Position numbers and translations under genes: made by a program
The notes under the pieces: model-generated
Told to the model about the DNA's origin: nothing
Database searches by the model: none
The model's input: only the letters and a program-made list of their open reading frames with translations
Part shown: positions 14,538 through 23,226 of the stretch, piece after piece
How positions within the stretch are numbered: position 1 is the stretch's first letter
How the letters are laid out: every line of letters starts with the position of its first letter
Assembly (NCBI GenBank): GCA_964461995.1
Contig: CAYWXL010000058.1
Location: 1 to 26,087, forward strand
DNA from: JALSRK01 sp964461995
Lineage (GTDB): Bacteria > Acidobacteriota > Terriglobia > Bryobacterales > Bryobacteraceae
DNA length: 26,087 nt
Direction: 5' to 3'

Positions 14538-15020
14538 TCAATAGATTTCGAAGCAGAAGACGTCGTTGGCGCCTTGCGGCGTCAGGCAGTACTGGCCGTT
14601 TTCGAGGTATTCGTTGGCCTCGATCTTGTAGACGTTGTCCTTGATCCGGTCGAAGGTGAGATATCGTGGCCGCGGCCCGCGTTTGCCCGGCTTCTTCGGG
14701 AAAGCCGTCTCCCGGTGCCCCTTGACCACGTCCATCCGGTACAGGCGGTAGGCCTGCGGCGGAACCTTGTCCACCAAGATGATGAAGATCGGTTCGGCCA
14801 GCGGCGTCCTCACCGGCGACCGCTCGCCCGGCACGACGTAGGCGATATGCTTCTTGCGCATCTCCTCCTGCGCCACCGCATGCTCGGTCTCGATGAGGTT
14901 CTCGGCGTGCAGCAAGTACGGCACATCCGCCTTCGGAGGCGGCGGTCCGTCGTACTGCTGCGCGAAACAGCCCAGCGCCGCCCCCAGAATTGCGGGAACC
15001 CACCAGCCCAGTAGCCTCAT
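14538..15020 (-). CDS. Exported protein of unknown function
   Basis: A 160-residue protein with an N-terminal signal (MRLLGWWVPAILGAALGCFAQ). Cys18 lies in the sequence ALGC, a poor lipobox, so signal peptidase I cleavage after FAQ is more likely. The mature part begins with a proline-rich stretch and PYLLHAENLIETEHAVAQEE, then mixed beta-strand sequence ending NGQYCLTPQGANDVFCFEIY. I recognise this as a pattern seen in other Acidobacteriota secreted proteins but know of no function. The ATG at 15020 begins the signal peptide; the frame is open upstream but Arg/Pro-rich and non-conserved in style. It is preceded by a GC hairpin and followed by the VOC gene after 36 bases. Confidence 0.75.
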   Translation of the reverse strand: MRLLGWWVPAILGAALGCFAQQYDGPPPPKADVPYLLHAENLIETEHAVAQEEMRKKHIAYVVPGERSPVRTPLAEPIFIILVDKVPPQAYRLYRMDVVKGHRETAFPKKPGKRGPRPRYLTFDRIKDNVYKIEANEYLENGQYCLTPQGANDVFCFEIY

Positions 15021-15032
15021 GTTTTCATTGTA

Positions 15033-15062
15033 GCGGCGCGCCCTCCCAAGCCGGCGCGCCGC
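15033..15062 (-). terminator. GC-rich hairpin after the sensor-like gene
   Basis: GCGGCGCGCC at 15033-15042 pairs perfectly with GGCGCGCCGC at 15053-15062 across a 10-base loop, in the gap after the sensor-like gene stop. Each arm contains the self-complementary GGCGCGCC. No T-run follows on the minus strand. Confidence 0.4.
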
Positions 15063-15073
15063 CGGACTCCTGT

Positions 15074-16744
15074 TCAGCTCTCCCGTAGGCTCTCCCGGGG
15101 TTGGACTCTCGCCAGGAACTCGTCGAGGTCCGCGTCGCGGAGCGGCCGCGGCAGGAGTTGTATGCCGGAGAGCTTTCGGCCAGACAAGCCGTCCGGGCCG
15201 GCCAGCACAGCCACCGAACCCACTTCGGACGCGATCCGGCGCAAGAACGGTTCCCACCGCTCCGGATTGTCGCGGGGTGTGCACAAGGCGCAGTCGAAGG
15301 GGAAGCGCGCGGCGAGGTCGGCCGCTTCCGGAAAGTCAGCGGGGACGGCTCGGTGGCCCCGGCGCGCCAAGGTATGGAGCAGGTGCCTGCGGGCGACTCC
15401 GTCCGCGTCGGCCACGAGCACCGTCAGGCGCGCCTCCGGCGATTGGGCAGACGAATCCGGACGGGGCGGGACCGCGGCGGGAATCCGCAGTTCGATGCTC
15501 ATCTCGCGGTCCGGGCCGCTGAGGGCGCGGAGCTTGCCGCCGAAGCTTTCCGCTGCGGCTCGCAGCCCGGCGTCATCGAGCAGGTCAGGGCTGGGCGCGC
15601 CCGGGCAGCGAATCGTGACGGCCACATGGCCGCCCGTGTTGCGGGCCGAGAGCGTTACCAGATCCTTGCCCGCCGCCGCTGCGGCGCGGACGGCGTGTTC
15701 CAGCAGGGTTTCGAGGAGAGTCTCGAGCCGCTGCGCCGGGGCCCGGACGACTGCCGCCGTCAGACCGTCCGCTTCCACACGGACGCCCTCGTTCAGCCAC
15801 TCCCGGCGGCGCCGGGCGAGCACCGCTCCCGTGACGGCCTCGAGGTTTACATCCACCGCCCCCGCATCTCCATGGACGCTTCTTTTCAGCTCGTCCAGCT
15901 CTCCGAGCGCGGCCTCGATCTGGTCGGCCAACGCCCGGATCACCTCTTCGGCTGCGGGACCGTGGCCCTGTCCGCGGGCCTTTTCGAGCTCGTCACGCAA
16001 CCGGCGCAAGCGCTCGCCCGCGCGCATCAACGCCCTCTCGACGGCGCCGCCTGCGTCCGCGTTTGCGCGGCTCCGGGCAACGTGCTCCCGGAGGGCGGAT
16101 TCCTCGATCGAGGCCAACACGGCCCCGGCGACTCGGGCAAGGTGCAAGGCTCCGTGCTGTCCGGTGGCCCTCGGCAGGGAGGTTCCGGGTGCAGGAACGA
16201 TCTCGAGCATCCCCAGGAGCCGTCCCGCTCCGCGCACCGGCACGTAGTAAGCCGGACTGCCCCCGGGCGCGGCGGCGGTCAACAGCGGCGGAACGTCCTC
16301 CGCTTGAGCGGCGCGGTTCCACTCCCGGAAGTGTTTCACCGCCGGGTGGTCCTGCGGGAGCGGTTCGGCGCCGTTTGGTGGGTCGGCCGCGGACGCGAGA
16401 CCGTTGTCTTCCGCGGGTGGTGTCAAGAGCCGGAGTGAGGCGATGCCGGGAAACCTGCCGGCATACCGGGCCAAAGCGCCGCCGATCTCCGCCGCCGTAT
16501 GTGCGGCGGCGATCTCTTCCACCAGCTCTTGCAGCGTCGCAGCGACGGCGGCGCCCTTTGCGAAACGGCGCTCCCGAACCGCCCACAGGACGATCGCCAC
16601 CACCGCGAAAACGAGCAGCGTGAGGATCGTAGCAAGGTCAGTCAACGCGGCGGCGCGCGGCGGGCCGGTCTCAACCGGCGGAAGACCGGACGACGAAGTG
16701 AACCCGAGCAGGATCACGGTGCGTTTCCCTGGACGAACAGGCAC
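15074..16744 (-). CDS. Membrane-anchored GAF/degenerate histidine kinase-like protein with pseudo-receiver
   Basis: A 556-residue protein. One membrane segment (about residues 36-56, LATILTLLVFAVVAIVLWAV) is followed by a GAF-like region (about 65-215), a helical/coiled region (about 225-295), a divergent GHKL-like region (about 300-425) and a C-terminal receiver-like domain (about 440-556). Key residues look lost. No H-box histidine is evident, the N-box reads LLETLLEHAVRAA with no Asn, no glycine-rich G boxes are seen, and the receiver phospho-acceptor position falls in FDCALCTPRD without the usual Asp after the beta-3 strand. It may bind ligands or partners instead of signalling by phosphotransfer. 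The GTG at 16744 directly abuts the HAD gene stop; a GTG at 16717 with AGGG upstream is an equally good start. Confidence 0.65.
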   Translation of the reverse strand: MPVRPGKRTVILLGFTSSSGLPPVETGPPRAAALTDLATILTLLVFAVVAIVLWAVRERRFAKGAAVAATLQELVEEIAAAHTAAEIGGALARYAGRFPGIASLRLLTPPAEDNGLASAADPPNGAEPLPQDHPAVKHFREWNRAAQAEDVPPLLTAAAPGGSPAYYVPVRGAGRLLGMLEIVPAPGTSLPRATGQHGALHLARVAGAVLASIEESALREHVARSRANADAGGAVERALMRAGERLRRLRDELEKARGQGHGPAAEEVIRALADQIEAALGELDELKRSVHGDAGAVDVNLEAVTGAVLARRRREWLNEGVRVEADGLTAAVVRAPAQRLETLLETLLEHAVRAAAAAGKDLVTLSARNTGGHVAVTIRCPGAPSPDLLDDAGLRAAAESFGGKLRALSGPDREMSIELRIPAAVPPRPDSSAQSPEARLTVLVADADGVARRHLLHTLARRGHRAVPADFPEAADLAARFPFDCALCTPRDNPERWEPFLRRIASEVGSVAVLAGPDGLSGRKLSGIQLLPRPLRDADLDEFLARVQPRESLRES

Positions 16745-17425
16745 TCAGCCGACGGGCTGGAACGCCGCCAGCCATTCGGCCAGTTTTGGATCGCGGAAAT
16801 CCTGGATCACGAGATCGCATCCGGGCAACCGGTCTGTGGTCGTCGTCAGGCCGACCACGGCTGCTCCGGCGCCCTTGGCCGCCCGGACGCCGGTTTCCGA
16901 ATCCTCGAACACGATACACTCCGGCGGCGCTACGTGCAACAACTGAGCCGCCAGGAGGTAGATCTCCGGGTCCGGTTTAGGGTTCTTCACCTGGTGGCCG
17001 TCCAAAACGACGCGGAAGTACCGGCGCAACCCGCTCTCCTCGAGAATGAACTCCACGTTGGCCGGTTCGGCGTTGCTCGCTAGCGCCAAGGGCCGGGAGG
17101 CGTGGCGGAGGATGAAGTCGCGTATTCCCGGGACCAGGTGCCGCTCCAGACGCGGTTTCATCAGCTCGCGGTAGAGCTTTTCCTTTTCCGCGCCATGCCG
17201 GAAGCGCTCGGAAGGCGGCAGGTCCCGGCCGAAGAAGATCTGGACGATCTCGTCGTTGTGGCGGCCGAGCATCTCCGCCTCAATTGTTTCGCGCGGAACC
17301 TCGATCCCGTGCCGGCGGAGGTAGCGCTGCCAGGCTTCGGTGTGAACCGGCGTGGAATCGACGATCACGCCGTCCATATCGAAAATCAAGGCTAGCCCGT
17401 CTCGCGAGACCAGTTCCTCTCCCAC
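16745..17425 (-). CDS. HAD-superfamily phosphatase/beta-phosphoglucomutase-like protein
   Basis: A 226-residue cytoplasmic HAD subfamily IA enzyme. Motif I is FDMDGVIVDS with nucleophile Asp16 and acid/base Asp18, motif II is LASNAEP, motif III is the Lys in KNPKPDPEIY, and motif IV is FEDSETGVRAAKGAG. The helical cap (about 20-90) is of the phosphoglucomutase/phosphoglycolate phosphatase type. Asp18 and the motif III pattern fit beta-phosphoglucomutase or a sugar-phosphate phosphatase, which cannot be separated by sequence alone. The start is a GTG at 17425 without a clear ribosome site. It is followed without a gap by the sensor-like gene and is divergent from htpX. Confidence 0.87.
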   Translation of the reverse strand: MGEELVSRDGLALIFDMDGVIVDSTPVHTEAWQRYLRRHGIEVPRETIEAEMLGRHNDEIVQIFFGRDLPPSERFRHGAEKEKLYRELMKPRLERHLVPGIRDFILRHASRPLALASNAEPANVEFILEESGLRRYFRVVLDGHQVKNPKPDPEIYLLAAQLLHVAPPECIVFEDSETGVRAAKGAGAAVVGLTTTTDRLPGCDLVIQDFRDPKLAEWLAAFQPVG

Positions 17426-17577
17426 TGGTCCGGATCATAGCATACGGCCGCCCCGCGCCCTTTCGAGGCGCTGCGCCGGGCGCCCCCGGACAGCCGCGAA
17501 ATTGCCCGCTCCTCTCTCGGCGCCCGCCGGGGATATAGACAAAAACGAAGCTTGTGTCACAATGAAAGAAGAAGCGT

Positions 17578-18432
17578 ATGAACGGCGTCAAGACGGTTCT
17601 TCTGCTTGGTGTCCTCACGGGCTTGCTGTTGATCGGCGGCGAGGCGCTCGGCGGCCGCCAGGGACTCGTCATGGGACTGGCCTTGGCCGTCGGGATGAAC
17701 TTCTTCAGTTATTTCTTCTCGGACCGGATGGCGCTGGCCGCTTACCGGGCCCAGCCGGTGACGCCCACTGAGAACGCCGGCGTCTACCGCCGGATTGCGC
17801 CGATCACGGAACGGCTCTGCCAGCGGGCCGGCATCCCGATGCCGAGACTTTGGGTGATTCCGGACGACTCGCCCAACGCCTTTGCCACCGGGCGCGACCC
17901 GAATCACGCCTCGGTCGCCGTGACCGCGGGTATCTTGAAGCTCTTGAACGACCAGGAACTGGAGGGCGTCATCGCCCATGAGCTCGGCCATGTCAAGAAC
18001 CGCGATATATTGATCAGCTCCATCGCCGCCACCATCGCTGGCGCGATCACCTTTCTGGCCCGCATGGCCTTCTTCTTTGGCGGTGCACGGGACGACGACG
18101 AAGGCGCCAACCCGATCGCCATGATCGCCATGCTGATTCTGGCGCCGATCGCCGCCTTGCTGATCCAGATGGCAATCTCGCGGACCCGGGAATACGCGGC
18201 CGACGCTGCGGCCGCCCGCTTTGCCGGTACGCCCGACGGCTTGATCAACGGCCTGCGCAAGCTCGAGATGTGGTCGAAACGGATCCCGCTCGAGGCCTCT
18301 CCCGCCCACCAGCATATGTTCATCGTCAAGCCTTTCACCCGCCAAACGATGGCGCGGCTCTTTTCGACGCACCCTTCCACTGCGGAGCGGATCGCGCGGC
18401 TCGAGAGGCTGCGGTACCAGCCGGCTTACTGA
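17578..18432 (+). CDS. htpX: Membrane zinc metalloprotease HtpX (M48)
   Basis: A 284-residue inner-membrane protease for quality control of membrane proteins. N-terminal membrane segments (about 5-20 and 28-46), the zinc motif HELGH with His134, Glu135 and His138, two more hydrophobic segments (about 147-168 and 179-200), and the third zinc ligand Glu205 in SRTREYAADAAAA follow the HtpX order. The substrate-groove segment NAFATGRDPNHASVAVTAGIL is also typical. The ATG at 17578 is preceded by a weak purine-rich site (AAGAAG). The dyad TTGTG-T-CACAA at 17552-17562 lies just upstream. The gene is divergent from the HAD phosphatase and convergent with the next gene. Confidence 0.95.
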   Translation: MNGVKTVLLLGVLTGLLLIGGEALGGRQGLVMGLALAVGMNFFSYFFSDRMALAAYRAQPVTPTENAGVYRRIAPITERLCQRAGIPMPRLWVIPDDSPNAFATGRDPNHASVAVTAGILKLLNDQELEGVIAHELGHVKNRDILISSIAATIAGAITFLARMAFFFGGARDDDEGANPIAMIAMLILAPIAALLIQMAISRTREYAADAAAARFAGTPDGLINGLRKLEMWSKRIPLEASPAHQHMFIVKPFTRQTMARLFSTHPSTAERIARLERLRYQPAY

Positions 18433-18465
18433 GGAAATCGGATCGCGCCGCGGGCCTGGGACCGG

Positions 18466-19341
18466 TCACCTCACGGTGAAGGTGTGCTCTTCTTCGTAGG
18501 TCTGGCCGCCGACGCGGTCCCGGACGGTGACGATGAGGGTGTACTCGCCCGGCGCCAGGTCCGGCGTCAGGTTCAGGCTCAAGCCTCCTTGAACGTGCCG
18601 CTGGGGGTAGAAGGATTCCTCTTCCTCGGACGCTGCTACCGGCTGTTCGAAGAGCGTCTTCCCGCTGGCCCGCAGCACCTTGACGCCGTAGTCGATGGAA
18701 AACCGGTTGTTGTCGCCGAACTTGTAACCGGTGATGTCGAACCGGGCCCAGACCGAGGACCCTGGCCGGTAGACGGGCCTGGTCAGGGGCCGCATCGACG
18801 TCTCGGTTCGGTAGAAATGGAAGTTCCGGATCACCAGCGTATCGCTCGGCTCCACGTCCCGGCCGCGGACGAGGAAAAACACTTCCGCGCCCGTGTCCGT
18901 CTTGGCGTACAGGTCCTCCACGTGGATCGCAATGCGGTACTTCCCGGTGGGCGCCGTCGGCGGAATTAGCGCTTCATAGCGAACCAGGGGCGTCCATTTC
19001 TGTTTCTTGTCTTGATAGGTGAGAACCGTCGCGATCCGTCCCTCTTCCGGCTTGCGGATGGGGAGCCCTTCGGGGTCGAAGGCCTCGATCGTATAGGCGA
19101 GCCACAGGTTGTCTTCGTCGTCCTTCTCTACCGTCTTGAAACCCGAGATGCGGAACGTCAAGAAAACAGTGTCTCCCGGGAAGAACTCGAAACCCGCCGG
19201 CGTCGGGGGGCCGCCGTCGTACTGGTGCAGGGCGGTTTGGGTGATCTCTAGCTTGGGTTTCGCGGCGCTGGCCCCTCCGGCCCATACGAGTGCGAAAGCG
19301 ACGACGAAGGCCGTCGGCACGGTTTTCCGTCCGCCGTTCAT
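18466..19341 (-). CDS. Exported protein with two repeated beta-sandwich domains, function unknown
   Basis: A 291-residue protein with a signal peptide (about 1-26, ending GGASA). The mature chain contains two similar halves. FFPGDTVFLTFRISGFK with the following strands (about 45-160) is echoed by YRPGSSVWARFDITGYKFGDNN (about 180-291), each ending in a typical last strand (YRIAIHVEDL and YTLIVTVRDR). This suggests tandem immunoglobulin-like domains from an internal duplication. There are no enzyme motifs. AAGGAAG directly precedes the ATG. It follows a lipoprotein gene by 25 bases on the same strand, and the two probably act together at the cell envelope. Function is unknown. Confidence 0.75.
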   Translation of the reverse strand: MNGGRKTVPTAFVVAFALVWAGGASAAKPKLEITQTALHQYDGGPPTPAGFEFFPGDTVFLTFRISGFKTVEKDDEDNLWLAYTIEAFDPEGLPIRKPEEGRIATVLTYQDKKQKWTPLVRYEALIPPTAPTGKYRIAIHVEDLYAKTDTGAEVFFLVRGRDVEPSDTLVIRNFHFYRTETSMRPLTRPVYRPGSSVWARFDITGYKFGDNNRFSIDYGVKVLRASGKTLFEQPVAASEEEESFYPQRHVQGGLSLNLTPDLAPGEYTLIVTVRDRVGGQTYEEEHTFTVR

Positions 19342-19366
19342 CTTCCTTCCCCCGATGAGTCTCTAC

Positions 19367-19891
19367 TTAGAATGACTGCCCGCCCGGGGACGGAGGTTCC
19401 ACGGGCGGCGGCGGAGCGAGCGTAAGGGGGATCTCGATCAAGGCGGTCCGCTCCGATTCCAGGTCGCCGCCGTCGGTGACCCGCAAGCGGTAGTCGCTGG
19501 GGGGCACGTCGAAGACGATCACCCCTTCGAGCATCCCGGCAGGTTCTAGGATCCGCAAGAGTCCCAGCCAGTTCGACAGCCCCTCCACCTTGGAAACTTC
19601 CATGAAGCTGTGGCCTTCCTCGTCTTCCAGCGTCAGCAGGGGGACGGCTACCTGCTGCTGGCCAGCGTTCGAAATCGAAAGCCGGATGATCAGGAACCGG
19701 TGCTCGGGAATCTGGGCGTCGATGGAGTTGCCGATCTGAGCCGCCCACTGCGTCTCTAACACGTTGTACGTCAGCGGGCCGACCGTCGTCAGCTCGCCCA
19801 TCTTGTGGACCGGCTCCTCGAGAACGCCGGAGGAGCAGGCAGCGATGACAGCGACGGCCAACGCCACAAGCACCGTCTTGATCTTCACCAT
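19367..19891 (-). CDS. Predicted lipoprotein, DUF4352-like
   Basis: A 174-residue protein with a lipoprotein signal (MVKIKTVLVALAVAVIAACSSG, lipobox IAAC with Cys19). The mature domain has LTYNVLETQWAAQIG, FLIIRLSISNAGQQ and GVIVFDVPPSDYRLRV, a beta-sandwich pattern like the DUF4352/Ig-like extracellular domains. The C-terminus is proline-rich. The ATG at 19891 is chosen; a TTG three codons upstream is possible. GAGGG lies just before it, closer than usual. It is followed by the two-domain exported protein after 25 bases. The role is unknown, perhaps envelope structure or ligand binding. Confidence 0.72.
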   Translation of the reverse strand: MVKIKTVLVALAVAVIAACSSGVLEEPVHKMGELTTVGPLTYNVLETQWAAQIGNSIDAQIPEHRFLIIRLSISNAGQQQVAVPLLTLEDEEGHSFMEVSKVEGLSNWLGLLRILEPAGMLEGVIVFDVPPSDYRLRVTDGGDLESERTALIEIPLTLAPPPPVEPPSPGGQSF

Positions 19892-19940
19892 CGCCCTCAA
19901 TCTTATGTGACCTGAGATGGGGAGGCAATCTCGCCGGGAA

Positions 19941-19962
19941 CCCCGCGGGGCCGGCGCGCCGG
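19941..19962 (-). terminator. Two abutting perfect GC palindromes after gatB
   Basis: CCCCGCGGGG (19941-19950) and CCGGCGCGCCGG (19951-19962) are perfect palindromes lying side by side in the gap between gatB and the lipoprotein gene. They could form a GC-rich stem-loop in RNA in either direction. No T-run is present, so the terminator call is weak. Confidence 0.3.
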
Positions 19963-19970
19963 GCGCTCTG

Positions 19971-21446
19971 TCACCCCAGCCTTTCCCGCAAAAGCTGGTT
20001 CACCTTTTTGGGGTCCGCCTGCCCTTTCGTCGCCCGCATCACCTGCCCGACGAAATACCCGATCACCGTCTTCTTTCCGCCGCGGTATTGCTCCACTTGC
20101 TTGGGGTTCTTTTCGATCACCTCGGCGACGATGCGCTCCAGCTCGCTGCCGGCCATTACTTTCAAGCCTTCGCGCTCAACGATCTTCGACGGCGCCTCGC
20201 CAGTGGCGAACATCTTTGGGAAAATCTGCTTGGCCAGCTTGCCGGTGATCTGCCCCTCAGCGATCAGGCGGATCAGCTCACCCAAGTGCTCCGGGGGCAC
20301 CGGCGACTCGGTGATCTCTTTCCCTTCAGCGTTCAGCCGCCCCAGCAACTCCCCCTGCACCCACTTGGCCGCTTCCACTGGGTTCTGCGCCGCCGCTGCG
20401 GCCTTCTCGTAGTACTCGGCCAGAGGCCGCGTCGCCGTCAGCACCCGCGCGTCGTATTCCCGGAGGCCATACTCTTCGGTGAAGCGAGCGCGCTTCGCCG
20501 CCGGCAATTCCGGCATGGAGGAGCGGATCGTTTCGAGCCACTGCTCGCTGATCTGGAGCGGCAGCAGATCCGGCTCCGGGAAGTAGCGATAGTCGTGCGC
20601 GTGCTCCTTGCTCCGCATGCCCGCCGTTTCCCCAGTGGAGGGATCGTAAAGCCGCGTCTCCTGGTCCACCGTGCCGCCACTCTCGAGCACCGCCACCTGC
20701 CGGGCGATTTCGTAATCGAGCGCGTCCCGCAGAAAGCGGAAGGAGTTCAGGTTCTTGACCTCGGTCTTCGTCCCGAATTCCTTCGCCCCTTTCCGCCGCA
20801 CCGACACGTTGGCGTCGCACCGGAGATGGCCCTTCTCCATGTCGCAGGTGGAAACGCCGACGAACTGCAGCGTTTGCTTCAGCTCCGTCAGATAGGCGTA
20901 CGCCTCCTCGGAGCTGCGCATGTCAGGCTCGCTGACGATTTCGATCAAGGGAGTTCCGCACCGGTTGAGGTCCACGTAGCTGTACCGGTCGGAGTCCCGG
21001 AAGCCCTCGTGCACGCTCTTGCCTGCGTCGTCTTCGATGTGTACCCGCGTGATGCCAATACGCCGGGCCGCGCCGCCGGCCTCGATGTCGAGATGGCCGT
21101 GCTCGGCCAGCGGCAGCTCGTATTGTGAGATCTGATAACCCTTGGGCAGGTCCGGATAGAAATAGTTCTTCCGCGCCAGGCGCGAGACCCGGTTGATGCG
21201 GCAGTTCAGCGCCAGCGCCGCCTGCACGGCCATCTCCACAGCCCGCCGGTTCAGTACGGGGAGCGCCCCCGGCAGCCCCAGACAGACCGGGCACACGTTC
21301 GTGTTTGGGGGGTCGCCGAAGCGCGTCGGGCAAGCGCAGAAAATCTTCGTCCGCGTGGCGAGCTGGACGTGCACCTCCAGCCCGATCACCGGCTCGTATT
21401 TGGCCAGCAACTCCGGCGAGGCGAGAACATCGGCAACCGACGACAT
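19971..21446 (-). CDS. gatB: Asp-tRNA(Asn)/Glu-tRNA(Gln) amidotransferase subunit B
   Basis: A 491-residue subunit of the GatCAB complex, which converts Glu-tRNA(Gln) and/or Asp-tRNA(Asn) to the amide forms in organisms lacking the matching synthetase. GatB carries the kinase site that activates the tRNA-bound carboxylate. YEPVIGLEVHVQL opens the catalytic cradle, the zinc cysteines are Cys37, Cys39, Cys52 and Cys55, and RKNYFYPDLPKGYQISQYE is the family hallmark. The C-terminal helical and YqeY-like tail domain (about 340-491) ends in KGQADPKKVNQLLRERL. gatA and gatC are not in the window. GAGGG lies 7 bases before the ATG, and a TATAAT is found slightly further upstream. Confidence 0.97.
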   Translation of the reverse strand: MSSVADVLASPELLAKYEPVIGLEVHVQLATRTKIFCACPTRFGDPPNTNVCPVCLGLPGALPVLNRRAVEMAVQAALALNCRINRVSRLARKNYFYPDLPKGYQISQYELPLAEHGHLDIEAGGAARRIGITRVHIEDDAGKSVHEGFRDSDRYSYVDLNRCGTPLIEIVSEPDMRSSEEAYAYLTELKQTLQFVGVSTCDMEKGHLRCDANVSVRRKGAKEFGTKTEVKNLNSFRFLRDALDYEIARQVAVLESGGTVDQETRLYDPSTGETAGMRSKEHAHDYRYFPEPDLLPLQISEQWLETIRSSMPELPAAKRARFTEEYGLREYDARVLTATRPLAEYYEKAAAAAQNPVEAAKWVQGELLGRLNAEGKEITESPVPPEHLGELIRLIAEGQITGKLAKQIFPKMFATGEAPSKIVEREGLKVMAGSELERIVAEVIEKNPKQVEQYRGGKKTVIGYFVGQVMRATKGQADPKKVNQLLRERLG

Positions 21447-21586
21447 GACTTTCCCTCATTATACGGGCCGGCTTGCGGCCCGACTGGTCCGCTGTCCGGG
21501 GAATGCGGCGCACGCCATCTCCGGCCAGGCAGGCCGCCGCCGCAAGCGGCGTGGCCGCTACGTCGGAGCAGGGTGTCCCGCCCGTC

Positions 21587-22429
21587 TTATCCGTGGATCT
21601 TCTTGAAGTTGGCGAGACAACGCTTCACCGTCTCAAACGGCGGGTAGTCGCTGCCTTCTTGCTCGATCAGGTAGTATTCGACGCCGCCCACCGACTCGGC
21701 CGCCTGGAAGATTTCCTTCCACGGAGCGTCGCCCTCTCCGAACAGGACCCGGTAGCCCTTGCCCGCGGCCGACGACCAGTCCTTGCAGTGGATGTTCTTG
21801 ATGCGGCCCGGGTTGGCACGGATCCAGGCTACGGGGTCCGAGCCGGCCTCCAGGCAGGTGCCGACGTCGAGCTGGAGCAGCACTTCTTTGGGCGTGTTTG
21901 CCGCGATCACCTCGATGGGCCGCTTGCCGTCCACCGGACGGAACTCCCGCTGGTGGTTGTGATAGCCGGCCGTCAGCCCGGCGGCCTTCATCTTCTCATG
22001 CGCCCTCGTGAGCTTCTCCGCTACCTTCTTCCAATCGTCGAGGCTTCCCTCGATGCGGCCGGGGCTGGCCATGACGATGTACTTGCTGCCGATGATCTTG
22101 TTCAGCTCGATCGCGTGGTCCAGGTTCTCCGGGTCGAAGGCCGAGGAGCCGTTATGCGTCGAGAGGCATCGGACGCCCAGTTCGTCGAGGAGCTTGCGGA
22201 CCTCTTTGGCCCGGGCGGCCGTCCACTTCAGGTACGGCGCGTAAAACTCCACGCATTCGTAGCCCATCCCAGCGACCTTGCGGACCGTTCCCATCAGGTC
22301 CTTCGCGAGTTCTTTGCGTACCGAGTACAGTTCCAAGCCGACGGGGATCTTGCCGGACTTGGCCAGAGCGATGGGCAGGCTGGCGCCCAAAGCGAGGAGT
22401 GAGCGTCGGGAAAGCTTCTCGGATACCAT
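21587..22429 (-). CDS. Tat-exported sugar phosphate isomerase/epimerase-like TIM-barrel protein
   Basis: A 280-residue protein of the AP endonuclease 2/xylose isomerase-like TIM-barrel family. A Tat signal (SRRSLLALGASLPIALA) precedes GLELYSVRKEL, the first barrel strand. Probable metal-site residues include the His residues of YHNHQREF, Asp in LQLDVGTC, His and Asp in NIHCKD, and Glu in LIEQEGSD. Family members isomerise or epimerise free sugars or cyclitols, and exported versions are common in Acidobacteriota and Planctomycetes, often alongside Gfo/Idh/MocA proteins like the first gene here. The substrate is unknown. It is upstream of gatB on the same strand with 140 bases between, and divergent from lolA. 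Confidence 0.87.
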   Translation of the reverse strand: MVSEKLSRRSLLALGASLPIALAKSGKIPVGLELYSVRKELAKDLMGTVRKVAGMGYECVEFYAPYLKWTAARAKEVRKLLDELGVRCLSTHNGSSAFDPENLDHAIELNKIIGSKYIVMASPGRIEGSLDDWKKVAEKLTRAHEKMKAAGLTAGYHNHQREFRPVDGKRPIEVIAANTPKEVLLQLDVGTCLEAGSDPVAWIRANPGRIKNIHCKDWSSAAGKGYRVLFGEGDAPWKEIFQAAESVGGVEYYLIEQEGSDYPPFETVKRCLANFKKIHG

Positions 22430-22554
22430 AGCGTAACCGACTGTATCACAAGGCTCGGAGCCGGAATAAGCCGTGCTGCAGGCCGTCCCCGGCCCGAGCT
22501 CGCGTTTCCGGGTGGCGATTCAACGCTTTGGAGCCGGGGAGCGTCATAAGAAGT

Positions 22555-23223
22555 GTGAAGAGCTTACTGCGCCCGCGCGCCGCTTGGCTCGCCGCGGCCG
22601 CTGCGTTGCTGCTGCCCGGCGCCGGCCGCGCTCTCGACGTCAGCGAGGCGATCGCTGGCATCGAGGCGCGATACAACAGGCCCCGGACGATGCAGCTCGA
22701 GTTCGAGCAGACTTACACCGGCTATGGCCGGCCCCCGCGCACCGAGAGCGGAACACTCTACCTGCGCAAGCCGCGGCGGATGCGGTGGGAATACCGCCGG
22801 CCGCCCGGCAAGCTGTTCATTTCCGATGGGAAGTTCGTCTATTTCTATAGCCCGGCGGCGAACCGTGTGGAGAAAATGCCCCTCAAGGAGAGCGGCGACC
22901 TGCGCACGCCGCTCGCCTTCCTGATGGGCCGCCTCGACCTGCGCCGGGACTTCCGGGAGTTCCGCTCCCGGCCCGAGGGGGAGGACTTGCACGTGGTCGC
23001 TCTGCCGAAGTCCAAGAACGCTCCGTACCGCGAAGTGATTTTCGTAGTGACGCCGGAATTCCGGATCAAGCGGCTGGTGGTGCGCGGGCGGGACGAGTCG
23101 GTGATGGAGTTCCGGTTTTCCGACGAGCGGATCAATCCGCCGCTCCGGAACGACCTGTTCGTCTTTCACGCGCCTCCAGGGGTGGAATTCATCGAGGTCG
23201 GCGAGGAGGACGCCGGGGGCTGA
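22555..23223 (+). CDS. lolA: Outer-membrane lipoprotein carrier LolA
   Basis: A 222-residue periplasmic chaperone that carries lipoproteins from the LolCDE transporter to the outer membrane. It has a signal peptide (hydrophobic to about residue 26, ending GRALD), then the LolA fold: an initial helix (VSEAIAGIEARYNRPRTMQ), FEQTYT, GTLYLRKPRRMRWEY, LFISDGKFVYFYSP and further strands. I start at the GTG at 22555, since the region before it shows no signal-like sequence. A TTG at 22528 is also in frame, and neither has a strong ribosome site. It is followed after 3 bases by the GspF/PilC gene, implying one operon. Its presence supports a diderm host. Confidence 0.88.
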   Translation: MKSLLRPRAAWLAAAAALLLPGAGRALDVSEAIAGIEARYNRPRTMQLEFEQTYTGYGRPPRTESGTLYLRKPRRMRWEYRRPPGKLFISDGKFVYFYSPAANRVEKMPLKESGDLRTPLAFLMGRLDLRRDFREFRSRPEGEDLHVVALPKSKNAPYREVIFVVTPEFRIKRLVVRGRDESVMEFRFSDERINPPLRNDLFVFHAPPGVEFIEVGEEDAGG

Positions 23224-23226
23224 GCC

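Noticed and set aside
21458..21463. Perfect TATAAT (minus strand) before gatB
   Set aside because: No -35 is found at 16-18 bases, and transcription would start at or inside the ribosome site, leaving almost no leader.
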